64,000 bases of DNA from Pseudothauera lacus (GTDB taxonomy: Bacteria > Pseudomonadota > Gammaproteobacteria > Burkholderiales > Rhodocyclaceae). Shown in pieces: positions 36,805-46,232 of this stretch; within the stretch, counting starts at the first letter, position 1, and each line of letters begins with the position of its first letter. A program made the translations under genes and the position numbers. The notes under the pieces were generated by a model that was not told the origin of the DNA, did no database searches, and saw only the letters and a program-made list of their open reading frames with translations. Where the stretch lies: contig NZ_PZKC01000014.1 in NCBI RefSeq assembly GCF_003034845.1, positions 1 to 64,000 of the forward strand. Reading direction: 5' to 3'.

Positions 36805-37899
36805 ATGAGCACCGCCATCGTCGAAACCATCAATGTCACCCGCGAGATCGCCTGGCTGCCCTGGGCGGTGTCGTACTTCTTCCTCATCGGCCTGTCCTGC
36901 GGCGCCTTCCTGCTCTCCTTGCCCGGCGTGCTGCTGCAGCGCCCGGGCTGGGAGGCGATCTCCCGGCTGGCGCTGCTCGCGGCACTGGTGTGCGGACTCA
37001 CCGCCCCGGTGGCGCTGCTTGCCGACCTGCATCAACCGGGGCGCTTCTGGCACTTCTACGCCTACTTCACTCCCAGCTCGTGGATGTCCTGGGGCGCCTT
37101 CTTCATTCCCGTCTATCTCGGAGGGCTGCTGGTCTATGCATGGCTGGCCTTCCGCCCCCTGCTTGCCGAACACGGCCGCAGCGGCGGACGTCTGGCACGG
37201 CTGGCGGCGCTGCTTGCCTGTGGCGGACTGGAAAGCCGCCGCGCGCTCATCGGCGCCGCCGCACTGGCCTTCGCCGGCGCCGCTCTGGTAGCGCTATATA
37301 CCGGCGCCGAGCTGATGGTGGTGCGCGCCCGCCCGCTCTGGCACACCCCGCTGCTGCCGGTCCAGCTGGCGATCACCGCACTCGCCGGGGCTGTCGGTCT
37401 GACCCTGTTGCTGAAGCGCCTCGCAGGCGATGCCGACGCCTCCGCCACCGCGCGCCTGGCACGCACCCTGGTCGCCACCCAGTGCGCGGCGCTGGCGGTC
37501 GGCGCGCTCTGGCTGCTCCTAGGTCTCGGCGGGCTTTCCGCCGTCCATGCCGAGGCGCTTGCCGAGGTGGCACCGTCGGCGAACTGGCAGCTCGCCGCAC
37601 TGTGGGCCGCCGGCGCCACCGTGGCGACCCTGCTGCTGGCCTGGAAGCGCCCCGCCAGCGGCGTGCTGATCGGCCTGCTGGCCCTGCATTCGGCGTGGAT
37701 GATGCGCTGGAGCATCTTCATCGGCGGCCAGGAAGTACCCAAGACCGGCGCCGGCTACTACAGCTACCAGCTGCCGCTGGGCCCCGAGGGCCTGATGGGC
37801 ATCGTCGGTACCGCCGGCCTGTGGGTCTTCGTCTTCATCCTGCTGACCACCGTCCTGCCCCTCGACCGCCTCGCCACCCGCACGCGCAGCAGCCACTGA
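36805..37899 (+). CDS. ttrC: tetrathionate reductase membrane subunit TtrC (NrfD family)
   Basis: This 364-residue NrfD/PsrC-type quinol-oxidising membrane protein has nine or so hydrophobic segments, with an early SYFFLIGLSCGAFLLSLPG and LLADLHQPGRFWHFY. The latter matches the conserved quinol-site region of the family. It sits 27 bp after ttrB. Its role is to pass electrons from menaquinol or ubiquinol to TtrB. Confidence 0.87.
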   Translation: MSTAIVETINVTREIAWLPWAVSYFFLIGLSCGAFLLSLPGVLLQRPGWEAISRLALLAALVCGLTAPVALLADLHQPGRFWHFYAYFTPSSWMSWGAFFIPVYLGGLLVYAWLAFRPLLAEHGRSGGRLARLAALLACGGLESRRALIGAAALAFAGAALVALYTGAELMVVRARPLWHTPLLPVQLAITALAGAVGLTLLLKRLAGDADASATARLARTLVATQCAALAVGALWLLLGLGGLSAVHAEALAEVAPSANWQLAALWAAGATVATLLLAWKRPASGVLIGLLALHSAWMMRWSIFIGGQEVPKTGAGYYSYQLPLGPEGLMGIVGTAGLWVFVFILLTTVLPLDRLATRTRSSH

Positions 37900-37959
37900 C
37901 CCCCGCACCGTCATCGTCCGCCGCATGTGCAGGCACAGCGGCGCACCAGGAGAACAGCA

Positions 37960-40900
37960 ATGAAAGTGACACGCCGAGACCTCATCGCCGCCGGCGGCCT
38001 GAGCGCCTTTGCCGCCGGTTTTTCACAGACCTTCGGCCGCATGGTGGACAGCTTCACCGGCCCCGCCGAGCAGGGCGACGCCCATTACGGCCGCGCCTTG
38101 GCACCGGAGTTCCGCGTCGATCCGCACAGCGGCGAGCTGCACCCCAACCCCACCCAGCAGGTCAGCTACACCGCCTGCCTGGGTTGCACAACGCTGTGCG
38201 GCGTGCGGGTGCGCATCGACAAGACCACCGACAAGGTCATCCGCGTCGGCGGCAACCCCTACAGCCCGCTGTCGGCCGAACCCCACCTGCCGATGAAGGC
38301 CAGCGTGCGCGAGAGCTTCGTCGCCCTGTCGCGCTACCAGGATCAGGGGCTCGACCGCCGCGCCACCACCTGCGGACGCGGTAATGCCGCACTGGCACAG
38401 ATCGATTCGCCGTTCCGCGTCCTCACCCCGCTCAAGCGCGTCGGAGCGCGCAACAGCGGGCGTTGGGAGCCGATCTCCTTCGAGCAGCTGATCACCGAGG
38501 TCGTTGAAGGCGGCGATCTCTTCGGCGAAGGCCATGTCGATGGCCTGCGCGCCCTGCGCGATCTTGAAACCCCCATCGACCCCGACAATCCCGCCTATGG
38601 CCCGCGGGTCAACCAGGTCGGCCACATCGTCAGCGTCAATGACGGCCGCGACCTGCTCGGCCGGCGCTTCTGGCAGCAGTCCTACGGAACCCAGAACTAC
38701 GTCGGCCACGGCGCCTACTGCGGCGGCTCCTACCGCTCCGGCTCCGCCGCGCTGTTCGGCGACCACCGCGCCATGCCGCACGGCAAGCCCGACCTCGCCC
38801 ATGCCGAATTCGTCATCTTCATCGGCACCGCGCCGGGCAATGCCGGCAACCCCTTCAAGCGCACCGGCCAGCTGCTTGCCGAAGGGCGCGCCGATGGCCG
38901 CCTCGAGTACGTCGTCGTCGATCCCTTGCTGACCAACGCCGACAACCGTGCGGCGCCCGAGCAGGGGCGCTGGGTCCCCATCGTGCCGGGCACCGACGGC
39001 GCCCTGCTGATGGGCATGATGCGCTGGATGTTCGAGAACGATCGCGTCAATACCGCCTATCTGGCCAATCCCAGCCTGGCGGTTGCCGAGGCGGCAGGCG
39101 AGCCGTCGTTCTGCAACGCCAGCTGGCTGGTCATCGACCAGCCCGACCATCCCCGCGACGGGCGCTGCCTGCGCGGTTCGGACATCGGCTTCGATCTGCG
39201 CGGCGCCGAGCGCTACGGCGATGCCGATCCCTACCTGGTCATGGGCGCGGATGGCCGCCCGCTGGCGGTGAATGAAGCCACCGGGCCCGCAGCGCTGGAC
39301 ATTGACACCACCGTGGACAGCGCCGGCAAGGCCGTCCGTGTGCGCACCGCCTACACACTGCTGCGCGCCTCGGCAATGCGTCAGACCCTGGCCGAGTACG
39401 CCGCCGAATGCGGCATCGCCGCCGATGTCATCAGTGGCCTGGCCGACGAATTCACCCGCCACGGGCGCAAGGCCTGCGCCATCGCCCACGGCGGCATGAT
39501 GTCGGGCGCCGGCTTCTACAATGCCTTCGCGGTGGTCACCCTCAACACCCTGATCGGCAATCTCAACTGGAAGGGCGGCTTCGTGATGAATGGCGGTGGC
39601 TTCCCCAGTGTCGCCGCCGGGGCGCGCTACGACCTGGTGAACTTCCCCGGCCGCGTGCAGCCGCGCGGCACCCCGCTGGGGCGCAACATGCCCTACGAGC
39701 GCAGTGCCGAGTTCGCCCGCAAGCGCGAGGCCGGCCACCCCTACCCCGCCGCCGACCAGTGGTTTCCCGCCGCGCCCGGGCTGGGCACCGAGTTCTTCGC
39801 CAGCACCTTCAGCGGCTACCCCTATTCGCTGAAGGCACTGATCCTGTGGATGGCCAATCCGATGTACGGCATTCCCGGGCTGCGCGAGCGTTTCGCCAGA
39901 GACATCGCCGACCCGCGGAAGCTGCCGCTGATCATCTCCATCGACGGACTGATCAACGAGAGCAATGCCTACGCCGACTACATCGTTCCCGACTCGATGA
40001 TGTACGAGGGCTGGGGCTGGGTCGGGGCCTGGAACGGCGTGCCGACGCGCAGTCTGACCGCACGCTGGCCGGTGATCGAACCACGCCAGGCGAAAACCGC
40101 CGACGGCCAGCCGATCTGCATGGAGACCTTCATCTTCGCCCTTGCCAGGGCGATGAATCTGCCCGGCTTCGGCCCCGAGGGCCTGGCCGACACCGACGGC
40201 CGCCGCCTGCCGCTGGAGCGCCCCGAGCACTGGTACCTGCGCGCCGGCGCAAATGCGGCTTTCGCCGGCGAGCCCGTTGCCGAGGCCAGCGACGACGACA
40301 TCGAGCTGGCCGGCGTGTCACGCATCCGTGAGCTCCTCGAAGACACCCTGAAGGACGACGAATGGCGCCGCGTGGCCTTCCTGTACACCCGTGGCGGACG
40401 CTACCAGCCCGCCACCCAGGCTCAGGACGCGGACAAGCCGGAATGGCAGAGCAACCGTTTCCGCAACACCTTGTGGCTGTGGAACGAACATCTCGGTGGC
40501 TCGCGCAACGCCCTCAACGGACGGCGCTACTCCGGCTGTGCCACCTGGCAGCCACCGGCCTTCGCCAACGGCACGCCGATGCGCGCGCTGCATCCACGCT
40601 CGGAGTGGCCGCTGCTGGCGATGAGCTACAAGTCCGCGCTGCAGAACTCCTACAGCATCGCCACCCCGATCACCGCCCTGCATCCTCACAACCCGGTCGT
40701 CGTCCATCCCGATGACGCTCTTGCACTCGGACTGCGCAACGGTGACCGCGCCCGCCTCGCCACCCCCGGCGGCAGCGCCGAATGCACGGTGCTGATACAC
40801 CACGGCGTGATGCGTGGCGTAGTCGCTGTCGAGCACGGCTTCGGGCACCGCGAGCTGGGCGCACGCGCGCACCTGATCGGCACGCAAACGCAGCCGCAGC

Positions 40901-41040
40901 GCCCGCAGCTCGGCGCGGGCATCAACCTCAACGACCTTGGCCTCGTTGACCCCACCCGCCCCAGCACGGCGTTGTGGGTCGATGCAATCTCCGGCGCCGC
41001 GGTACGCAACGGCCTGCCCGCGCGCCTGCAACGCATCTGA
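37960..41040 (+). CDS. ttrA: tetrathionate reductase molybdopterin subunit TtrA
   Basis: This 1026-residue molybdopterin oxidoreductase has a Tat leader (TRRDLIAAGGLSAFAAG) and an N-terminal [4Fe-4S] site (CLGCTTLC, with a later TCGRGNA). A cysteine in HGAYCGGSYR probably ligates molybdenum. Downstream blocks include FIGTAPGNAGNPFK and the C-terminal dinucleotide-binding domain (HNPVVVHPDDALALGLRNGD). Length and the B-C-A context fit TtrA. Related selenate or arsenate reductases cannot be fully excluded, but the ttrS/ttrR pair nearby makes tetrathionate the best call. The electron acceptor would be tetrathionate, reduced to thiosulfate. Confidence 0.85.
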   Translation: MKVTRRDLIAAGGLSAFAAGFSQTFGRMVDSFTGPAEQGDAHYGRALAPEFRVDPHSGELHPNPTQQVSYTACLGCTTLCGVRVRIDKTTDKVIRVGGNPYSPLSAEPHLPMKASVRESFVALSRYQDQGLDRRATTCGRGNAALAQIDSPFRVLTPLKRVGARNSGRWEPISFEQLITEVVEGGDLFGEGHVDGLRALRDLETPIDPDNPAYGPRVNQVGHIVSVNDGRDLLGRRFWQQSYGTQNYVGHGAYCGGSYRSGSAALFGDHRAMPHGKPDLAHAEFVIFIGTAPGNAGNPFKRTGQLLAEGRADGRLEYVVVDPLLTNADNRAAPEQGRWVPIVPGTDGALLMGMMRWMFENDRVNTAYLANPSLAVAEAAGEPSFCNASWLVIDQPDHPRDGRCLRGSDIGFDLRGAERYGDADPYLVMGADGRPLAVNEATGPAALDIDTTVDSAGKAVRVRTAYTLLRASAMRQTLAEYAAECGIAADVISGLADEFTRHGRKACAIAHGGMMSGAGFYNAFAVVTLNTLIGNLNWKGGFVMNGGGFPSVAAGARYDLVNFPGRVQPRGTPLGRNMPYERSAEFARKREAGHPYPAADQWFPAAPGLGTEFFASTFSGYPYSLKALILWMANPMYGIPGLRERFARDIADPRKLPLIISIDGLINESNAYADYIVPDSMMYEGWGWVGAWNGVPTRSLTARWPVIEPRQAKTADGQPICMETFIFALARAMNLPGFGPEGLADTDGRRLPLERPEHWYLRAGANAAFAGEPVAEASDDDIELAGVSRIRELLEDTLKDDEWRRVAFLYTRGGRYQPATQAQDADKPEWQSNRFRNTLWLWNEHLGGSRNALNGRRYSGCATWQPPAFANGTPMRALHPRSEWPLLAMSYKSALQNSYSIATPITALHPHNPVVVHPDDALALGLRNGDRARLATPGGSAECTVLIHHGVMRGVVAVEHGFGHRELGARAHLIGTQTQPQRPQLGAGINLNDLGLVDPTRPSTALWVDAISGAAVRNGLPARLQRI

Positions 41041-41077
41041 GCCATGCACCCGGCGCTGCTGTGCGCTGGCCCACCGC

Positions 41078-41462
41078 CTAGTGTAGTGTTTCATCCTTGC
41101 GGGAACTTAAGTTTGCACAACGAAGCTCCCTCCCCTTCAAGGGGGCGGAGCAGGGGTTTCGGCGAGCACCGCTCGCCGCCTGCGTAGCGGCGTAGCGTAG
41201 CGGAGACTCCCGGGTTGGGGTGGGGATGGGTAGACTCCGAAGCGCCTGCAAGAAACCCATCCCCATCCTGTCCTGTCCAGGGCCGGCTTTGCACAGCCGG
41301 CCCGCTCAGCCGGCGCGAAGCATGCTTCGCGAAACCCCAGCTTCGCCCCCTTGAAGGGGAAGGAACCTGCTAATTCGCTCCGCGGCACGCGAGGAGGAGG
41401 CCGCTGCAACGTGAATTGCTACGCTTCAGATAAGTTCCAACAAGAACGCACCACTACACTAG
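41078..41462. repeat. 383-385-bp palindromic element with nested inverted repeats
   Basis: The ends are CTAGTGTAGTG and its perfect reverse complement, extended by an imperfect match that includes CTTG and GGAACTTA. A second nested pair (CCCCTTCAAGGGGGCG near 41133 and its complement near 41350) follows, and a third (GGGGATGGGT with ACCCATCCCC) near 41220-41265. The whole stretch could fold into one long branched hairpin. It carries no credible gene and fills the space between ttrA and the next element, which it touches at 41461. Confidence 0.75.
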
Positions 41463-41640
41463 CCCGCATTTCTCACGCCCTCACGTCGCGAGGGGGTCGA
41501 GGCGCCGCCGTGGTGCGCCGCACGGATCGATCGACGCCGAAGGCGTAGCTGACACTACGTCGAGGCGGCGTGAGGGAGTACGGCGTGCCACGGCGAGTGC
41601 ATCGGCACCCGCAGCAGGGATGGTGTGAGAAATGCGGGCT
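41461..41640. repeat. 180-bp palindromic MITE-like element, copy 2
   Basis: The terminal inverted repeats are AGCCCGCATTTCTCAC and its perfect reverse complement. The interior matches copy 1 at 2123-2300 over most of its length in the same orientation. Together with the adjoining 383-bp element it makes up the gene-free stretch 41041-41704. It lies directly upstream of the chromate transporter genes. Confidence 0.8.
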
Positions 41641-41704
41641 GGTGGACCGGCGCAGCGCCTGCATGCGATGCTGTGCGCTGGCCCACAGCACACCTGCAGC
41701 ACCC

Positions 41705-42295
41705 ATGCCCTCATCACCCGCCGCCGCACACCACCGCCCGCACTCGCTCGGCGAGCTTTTCCTCACCTTCACCGTGCTCGCCCTGCAGGGCTTCGGCGGC
41801 GTACTTGCGGTCGCCCAGCGCGAGCTGGTGGAACGCAAGGGCTGGCTGAGCCGCGAGGAGTTCCTCGACACCTATTCCTTTTCGCAGCTGCTGCCCGGGC
41901 CCAACGTCGTGAACATGGCACTGATGCTCGGCGACCGCTTCTTCGGCTGGCGCGGCGCGCTCACTGCACTGGCCGGCATGATGGCCGCGCCGCTCCTCAT
42001 CGTGCTGGTGCTGGCAGCGAGCTACGGGCGCTTCGCCGAACACGAGATGGTCGCCGGGGCCTTGCGCGGCATGGGCGCAGTAGCCGCCGGGCTGATGGTG
42101 GCAATGGCCGTGCGCCTGGCCGCCAGCCTGCGCAGCAACCCCGCAGGCATGGTCGCCTGCGCCGCACTGGTGGTCGCGACAGTGGTGGCGATGGCCGTGC
42201 TGCGCCTGCCCCTGCTGTGGATCCTGGGCGGACTCGGCGGGCTCGGCTGGGCACTGGCGCACTGGCAACTGCGGCGCGCGGAGCGGCAACGATGA
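41705..42295 (+). CDS. chrA: chromate transporter, N-terminal-half subunit
   Basis: This 196-residue membrane protein has the chromate_transp family start: FLTFTVLALQGFGGVLAVAQRELVERKGWLSREEF, split here as FGG and the later LLPGPNVVNMALMLG. About five to six helices are present. It is a half-size (short-chain) CHR protein that works as a heterodimer with the next gene. ATG 41705 is chosen; the longer in-frame reading starts inside the upstream repeat element and is not conserved. It overlaps the second subunit by 4 bp. Confidence 0.88.
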   Translation: MPSSPAAAHHRPHSLGELFLTFTVLALQGFGGVLAVAQRELVERKGWLSREEFLDTYSFSQLLPGPNVVNMALMLGDRFFGWRGALTALAGMMAAPLLIVLVLAASYGRFAEHEMVAGALRGMGAVAAGLMVAMAVRLAASLRSNPAGMVACAALVVATVVAMAVLRLPLLWILGGLGGLGWALAHWQLRRAERQR

Positions 42296-42831
42296 GCGCT
42301 GCCGAACTGGTCGACCTCTTTCTGCGCTTTCTCGCCCTCTCGCTGCTGTCGATCGGCGGGGCAATGTCCACCGCGCCGGAGATGCACCGCTACTTCGTCG
42401 GCGAGCGCGGCTGGCTCAACGATGCCGAGTTCACCTCGTCCATCGCCCTGGCGCAGGCCGCCCCCGGTCCCAATGTGATCTTCGTGCCGGTGCTCGGCTA
42501 CCAGATGGCCGGCCTGAGCGGTGCCCTGGTAGCGGTGATCGGCATCATGCTGCCGTCCACGCTGCTCACCCTCGGCGTCAGCCGCTGGCGCAACCGGCGC
42601 CGCGACCATCCGGCGCTGCGCGCCTTCAGTGCCGGCCTCGCGCCGGTGACCATCGGCCTGCTGCTGGCCACCGGCTGGATCCTCGCCCTGCCCTTCGTGA
42701 ACGATCCCGCACACCGCACGGGCGCCCTCGCCCTCATCGCCCTGACCGTGGTGGCAATGCTCCGCACCCGCCTGGCACCGATCGTGCTTATTGCTTTAGG
42801 CGGAGTTGCCGGAGCATTCGGCGCGGTCTAG
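42292..42831 (+). CDS. chrA: chromate transporter, C-terminal-half subunit
   Basis: This 179-residue membrane protein is the second short CHR subunit, with SLLSIGGAMSTAPEMHRYFVG and AQAAPGPNVIFVPVLGY. The APGPN motif corresponds to PGPN of the first subunit. It starts within the stop of the first gene (ATGA). The TAG stop runs into a sequence that looks like one end of the small palindromic repeat. Confidence 0.88.
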   Translation: MSAAELVDLFLRFLALSLLSIGGAMSTAPEMHRYFVGERGWLNDAEFTSSIALAQAAPGPNVIFVPVLGYQMAGLSGALVAVIGIMLPSTLLTLGVSRWRNRRRDHPALRAFSAGLAPVTIGLLLATGWILALPFVNDPAHRTGALALIALTVVAMLRTRLAPIVLIALGGVAGAFGAV

Positions 42832-42848
42832 TCCGCATTTCTTACCCC
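42830..42848 (+). repeat. solitary end of the small palindromic repeat
   Basis: AGTCCGCATTTCTTACCCC resembles the left end of copy 2 (AGCCCGCATTTCTCAC) with two changes. No matching right end is seen nearby. It begins on the last two bases of the stop codon of the second chromate transporter subunit. Confidence 0.5.
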
Positions 42849-42998
42849 CGCGCTGCTTCTTCACGCCGGAACGCCGCTTTGCCGCCTCCCTGCCGGCCGC
42901 GCAGCGGCGCGGGCCATGCCCTGCCTGAAGAATTCGGACTACCAATATTTGTCCACTACAAAACAATTTGTAAAACACAACAAAAGGCGTAGCTTTGC

Positions 42999-43004
42999 TA
43001 TAAC
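42999..43004 (+). promoter_or_regulatory. candidate -10 element for the chemoreceptor at 43060
   Basis: TATAAC lies in an AT-rich stretch 56 bp before the start codon. No good -35 hexamer is visible at 16-18 bp, so this is tentative. Confidence 0.3.
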
Positions 43005-43059
43005 ATTACTTTTGTCCAGGACATTCAAACGAATGCCGACTCAGCCCGCGAGGTAAGCG

Positions 43060-44694
43060 ATGCGCACCAACCAGCCCACGACGACGATCGAAACCCTCCT
43101 GCCCGAAGGAGAATTCATCTACTCGCGCACCGACCTGAAAGGGATCATCGTCGAAGCCAACGAGGCCTTTGCGCACATCAGCGCCTACCGCCGCGAGCAG
43201 ATGATCGGCCAGCCCCACAACATGGTGCGCCACCCCGACATGCCCGCCGAGGCCTTTGCCGACATGTGGCGCGACCTCAAGGCCGGCAGGCCGTGGCGCG
43301 GGCTGGTGAAGAACCGCCGCAGCGATGGCGGCTACTACTGGGTGGTGGCCAACGCCTCGCCGGTGCGCGAGGACGGACGCATCGTCGGCTACCAGTCGGT
43401 GCGTTCCCGCCCCACCCGTGAGGAGGTCGCGGCGGCCGAAGCCGCCTACCGGCGCCTGCGCAACGGCGAGCGTTCGATCCGCATCGAGCACGGCCGCGTG
43501 GTTCCCGCCCGAGTGCCCCTGGCCGCCCGCATTGCGTCCTCGGCGGTGCAACTGCCGGGCACCGGCGTGCTCCTGCTGCTGCTCGCCCTGCTCGCCCTCG
43601 GCAGTCACTTCACCGGCGTCGGGCTGCTCGGTGACGCCCTTGTCGCCATTGCCACATTGGCGACACTGTGGTCGCTGTTCTACCTGCTGGCCTACCTGCC
43701 GCGCCTGCGCGCCGACAGCACCGCCCTGCACCGCCACCTCGACAGTCTGTTGCGCAGCGGCGACCTGCGCCAGCGTTTCCAGCTCCATCGCCATGACACG
43801 CTGGGCACGGTGTCCTGCGAGATCGACCGCTTCGTAGCCGCCGTGCAGGCCACCGTGCAGGGCATGGACGACACTGCGCGACAGGTTGCCCAGGTCGCCA
43901 GCGAGGTCGGCGCAGGCGTCGGCAACGCCAATGACGCCGCGCGCGTGCAAAGCGACGCCACTGCCAGCGCGGCCGCGGGCATCGAACAGATCACCGTTTC
44001 CATCGGCGAGGTGGCCGAGCACGCGCAGGCCACCCGCAAGGCCGCACATGCCGCCAGCGAGGCCTCCGGACACGGCGCGCAACTCTCCGAGCAGGCCAGC
44101 GCCACCATCCTCGACCTTGCCGGCACGGTCAAACGCACCGCCGAGCAGGTCGAACTGCTCGGCAGCCGTTCGGCGGAGATCTCCCGCATCACCGGGGTGA
44201 TCCGCGAAATCGCCGAACAGACCAATCTGCTCGCCCTCAACGCCGCCATCGAGGCCGCACGCGCCGGCGAACAAGGCCGTGGCTTTGCCGTCGTTGCCGA
44301 CGAGGTGCGCAAGCTTGCCGAGCGCACCAGCCAGGCCACCGGCGAGATCGCCGGCATGGTCGCCGCCATCCAGGGCGATACCGGCAAGGCCGTCGAGGGC
44401 ATGCGCGCCGGCGCCTGCCAGGTCGAAAACGGTGTCAGTCTGGTCGAGGAAGCCCGCCAGGCCCTGCAGCGCATCAAGGCGCAGATGACCCACACCCTGG
44501 AGATGGTCAACGACATCACCCACTCCTCCAGCGAGCAGCAGAACGCCATGCAGGTGATGGCGCAGAGCGTCGAGCAGGTGGCGGCGATGACCGATCAGAA
44601 CATGGCCGTGGTCGCCCAGACCCACGGCGCCGTGGGCACGCTGGAACTGGCTCTGGGACGGATGCGCAAGTCGGTCGGGCAGTTCGCGGTCTGA
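43060..44694 (+). CDS. Aer-like PAS methyl-accepting chemotaxis protein
   Basis: This 544-residue receptor has an N-terminal Aer-type PAS domain (about residues 12-120) with [20 protein letters not shown] pair of hydrophobic segments lies near 160-215, and a signalling domain with tip [20 protein letters not shown] follows. It lacks a periplasmic sensor domain, so it probably senses redox or energy state through FAD, as Aer does. Its signalling module differs from those of the two receptors in the main chemotaxis block. It sits between the ttr structural genes and the ttr regulators, which suggests energy taxis tied to anaerobic respiration. Confidence 0.88.
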   Translation: MRTNQPTTTIETLLPEGEFIYSRTDLKGIIVEANEAFAHISAYRREQMIGQPHNMVRHPDMPAEAFADMWRDLKAGRPWRGLVKNRRSDGGYYWVVANASPVREDGRIVGYQSVRSRPTREEVAAAEAAYRRLRNGERSIRIEHGRVVPARVPLAARIASSAVQLPGTGVLLLLLALLALGSHFTGVGLLGDALVAIATLATLWSLFYLLAYLPRLRADSTALHRHLDSLLRSGDLRQRFQLHRHDTLGTVSCEIDRFVAAVQATVQGMDDTARQVAQVASEVGAGVGNANDAARVQSDATASAAAGIEQITVSIGEVAEHAQATRKAAHAASEASGHGAQLSEQASATILDLAGTVKRTAEQVELLGSRSAEISRITGVIREIAEQTNLLALNAAIEAARAGEQGRGFAVVADEVRKLAERTSQATGEIAGMVAAIQGDTGKAVEGMRAGACQVENGVSLVEEARQALQRIKAQMTHTLEMVNDITHSSSEQQNAMQVMAQSVEQVAAMTDQNMAVVAQTHGAVGTLELALGRMRKSVGQFAV

Positions 44695-44740
44695 TCGCAC
44701 GCGCGCACACCGCATCCCGGCCCCCCGCTGCTCCCCGGAG

Positions 44741-45595
44741 CTACTCCGGCAACACGCTTTCCCCGCGCGCATCGGCGGTGGCCTCGTCGTCCGCCGCCCG
44801 GCCGGCGCTCATGCAGGCGGCGATGCCAGTAGCCAGTGCATCGGCCATGCGCGCCTGATAGGCAGGGTCGGCGAGCAGCAGCTCCTCGGCGCGATGGCGG
44901 ATCACTCCGGCCTCGAAGAGCACCGCCGGCATCGTGGCGTGGCGCAGCACGGCAAGGTTGTCGTAGTAATGCACGGCATGGGCATGGTCGGCGTAAGCGC
45001 GCCGGCGGCCGTTCTTGTGCGTGGGTGTGAACCCGGCGCGCTGCAGCGCCGCCCCCATGGTGCGCGCGCACAGCACGCTGTGCGCGGTAGCGGGATTGTG
45101 GCGCGAGACAAACAGCGAATGTCCGGCCCAGCGGTCATTGTAGAACTGCTCGTTGCCGCCCCAGCGCCACGGCAGCAGCTCATGCGCACTGACCGAATCA
45201 TGGTGGATGGAAATGAACAATCCGGCGGCCGCTGCAGCGGCCACCGCCGGACGCGCCTGCAGCGACTCGATGCGCCCGTCGCCATTCACCAGCACGACAT
45301 GCAAGCCCCGCGCCTGCAGGGCATCGACGAGGTGGGCGGCAAGCTCGAGGTTGAATGACAGCTCGCTGCGCCCGCGCGCACTGGTGGCCCCCGGTGCATC
45401 CACGGTGTGGCCGACGTCCACCGCCACCACGGCCGGCGGCACAGCCGTCACCGGTGCGACATGGGTGGCAGCGGCGAGCAGCAACGCCAACCGCCACCTC
45501 AGCCTGCGTTTCCCGCTCCGGCAGGTAGCGAGCGGGCCACGGCGCCGCTGAGGGGCGGCGCGAGAAATGCGAGCTGGCAGCCAAGGTCCGTTCAT
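44741..45595 (-). CDS. N-acetylmuramoyl-L-alanine amidase (Amidase_3)
   Basis: This 284-residue protein has a basic N-terminus, a hydrophobic signal (about residues 32-50) and an Amidase_3 domain. Zinc ligands are visible in VAVDVGHTVDAPG (His), SELSFNLELA (Glu) and FISIHHDSV (His), with the catalytic glutamate in VLFEAGVIRHRAEE. It would cleave peptidoglycan peptides from muramic acid in the periplasm. The first 30 residues before the signal are unusual, and residues 7-16 are encoded by a sequence resembling an end of the small palindromic repeat. It starts 4 bp after the ttrR stop and could be co-transcribed with ttrSR. Confidence 0.82.
   Translation of the reverse strand: MNGPWLPARISRAAPQRRRGPLATCRSGKRRLRWRLALLLAAATHVAPVTAVPPAVVAVDVGHTVDAPGATSARGRSELSFNLELAAHLVDALQARGLHVVLVNGDGRIESLQARPAVAAAAAAGLFISIHHDSVSAHELLPWRWGGNEQFYNDRWAGHSLFVSRHNPATAHSVLCARTMGAALQRAGFTPTHKNGRRRAYADHAHAVHYYDNLAVLRHATMPAVLFEAGVIRHRAEELLLADPAYQARMADALATGIAACMSAGRAADDEATADARGESVLPE
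45552..45575 (-). repeat. solitary repeat end inside the amidase 5' region
   Basis: On the minus strand AGCTCGCATTTCTCGCGCC resembles the terminal repeat AGCCCGCATTTCTCAC with two changes. It lies in frame within the amidase gene, just after the proposed start codon. No partner end is evident. Confidence 0.45.
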
Positions 45596-45599
45596 GGCA

Positions 45600-46232
45600 T
45601 CAATCGAGCGCCGCCGGATCGGCGCGCAGCATCAGCCGCGCCAGCTCCGCGGCACTGCCGGTGGCGGTCTTTTCCATGACGTGCTGGCGATGCACGTGGA
45701 CGGTCTTCTCGCTGATCTCCAGCTCGCGGGCAACGAGCTTGTTGGGCAGGCCGAGGGCGACCAGGCGGGCGACCTCGCGCTCGCGCGGCGACAGCCTTTC
45801 GAGCAGGGCCAGGGCCTCCTCGCGCCGGCAGGCCTGGGCCTGGTCGGCGCTCGCCCGGCGCACCGCCGCGCCCACGGCGTCGAGCAGGGCCTGGTCCTTG
45901 AAGGGCTTTTCGAGAAAGTCGCAGGCCCCGCGCTTCATCGCCTGCACCGCCAGTTCGACGTCGCCGTGGCCGGTTATGAATACCACCGGGAGCTGCCAGC
46001 CGCGCTCGACGAGGAGGCGCTGCAGTTCCAGCCCGCTCATCATCGGCATGCGGATGTCCAGCACCAGGCAGCCGGCATCGGCCGGCTGTTGCGGACAGGC
46101 GGCGAGAAAGGCCTCGGCGCTGTCGTGGGCAACGGCCGTCCACCCCACCGATTCGAGCAGGAAGACCAGCGAGCGGCGAAAGGAAGCATCGTCATCGACG
46201 ACGTGCACCGGATGCTTGAGCAGTTCATTCAT
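45600..46232 (-). CDS. ttrR: response regulator TtrR
   Basis: This 210-residue FixJ-family response regulator has an N-terminal receiver (HVVDDDASFRRSL, phosphoacceptor D59 in LVLDIRMPMMSG, lysine in LEKPF). A C-terminal LuxR-type helix-turn-helix (LSPREREVARLVALGLPNK, ELEISEKTVHVHRQ) follows. It overlaps ttrS by 8 bp. It should activate ttrBCA when phosphorylated by TtrS. The assignment rests on the TtrS partner and the nearby reductase genes. Confidence 0.87.
   Translation of the reverse strand: MNELLKHPVHVVDDDASFRRSLVFLLESVGWTAVAHDSAEAFLAACPQQPADAGCLVLDIRMPMMSGLELQRLLVERGWQLPVVFITGHGDVELAVQAMKRGACDFLEKPFKDQALLDAVGAAVRRASADQAQACRREEALALLERLSPREREVARLVALGLPNKLVARELEISEKTVHVHRQHVMEKTATGSAAELARLMLRADPAALD

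Noticed and set aside
37960-41040. TtrA as an arsenate or selenate reductase instead
   Set aside because: The families are related and cannot be fully separated by eye, but the B-C-A order and the TtrS/TtrR pair favour tetrathionate.
41570-41704. N-terminal extension of the first chromate transporter subunit into the repeat element
   Set aside because: The extra 45 residues are encoded mostly by the palindromic element and do not resemble the family, so ATG 41705 is used.
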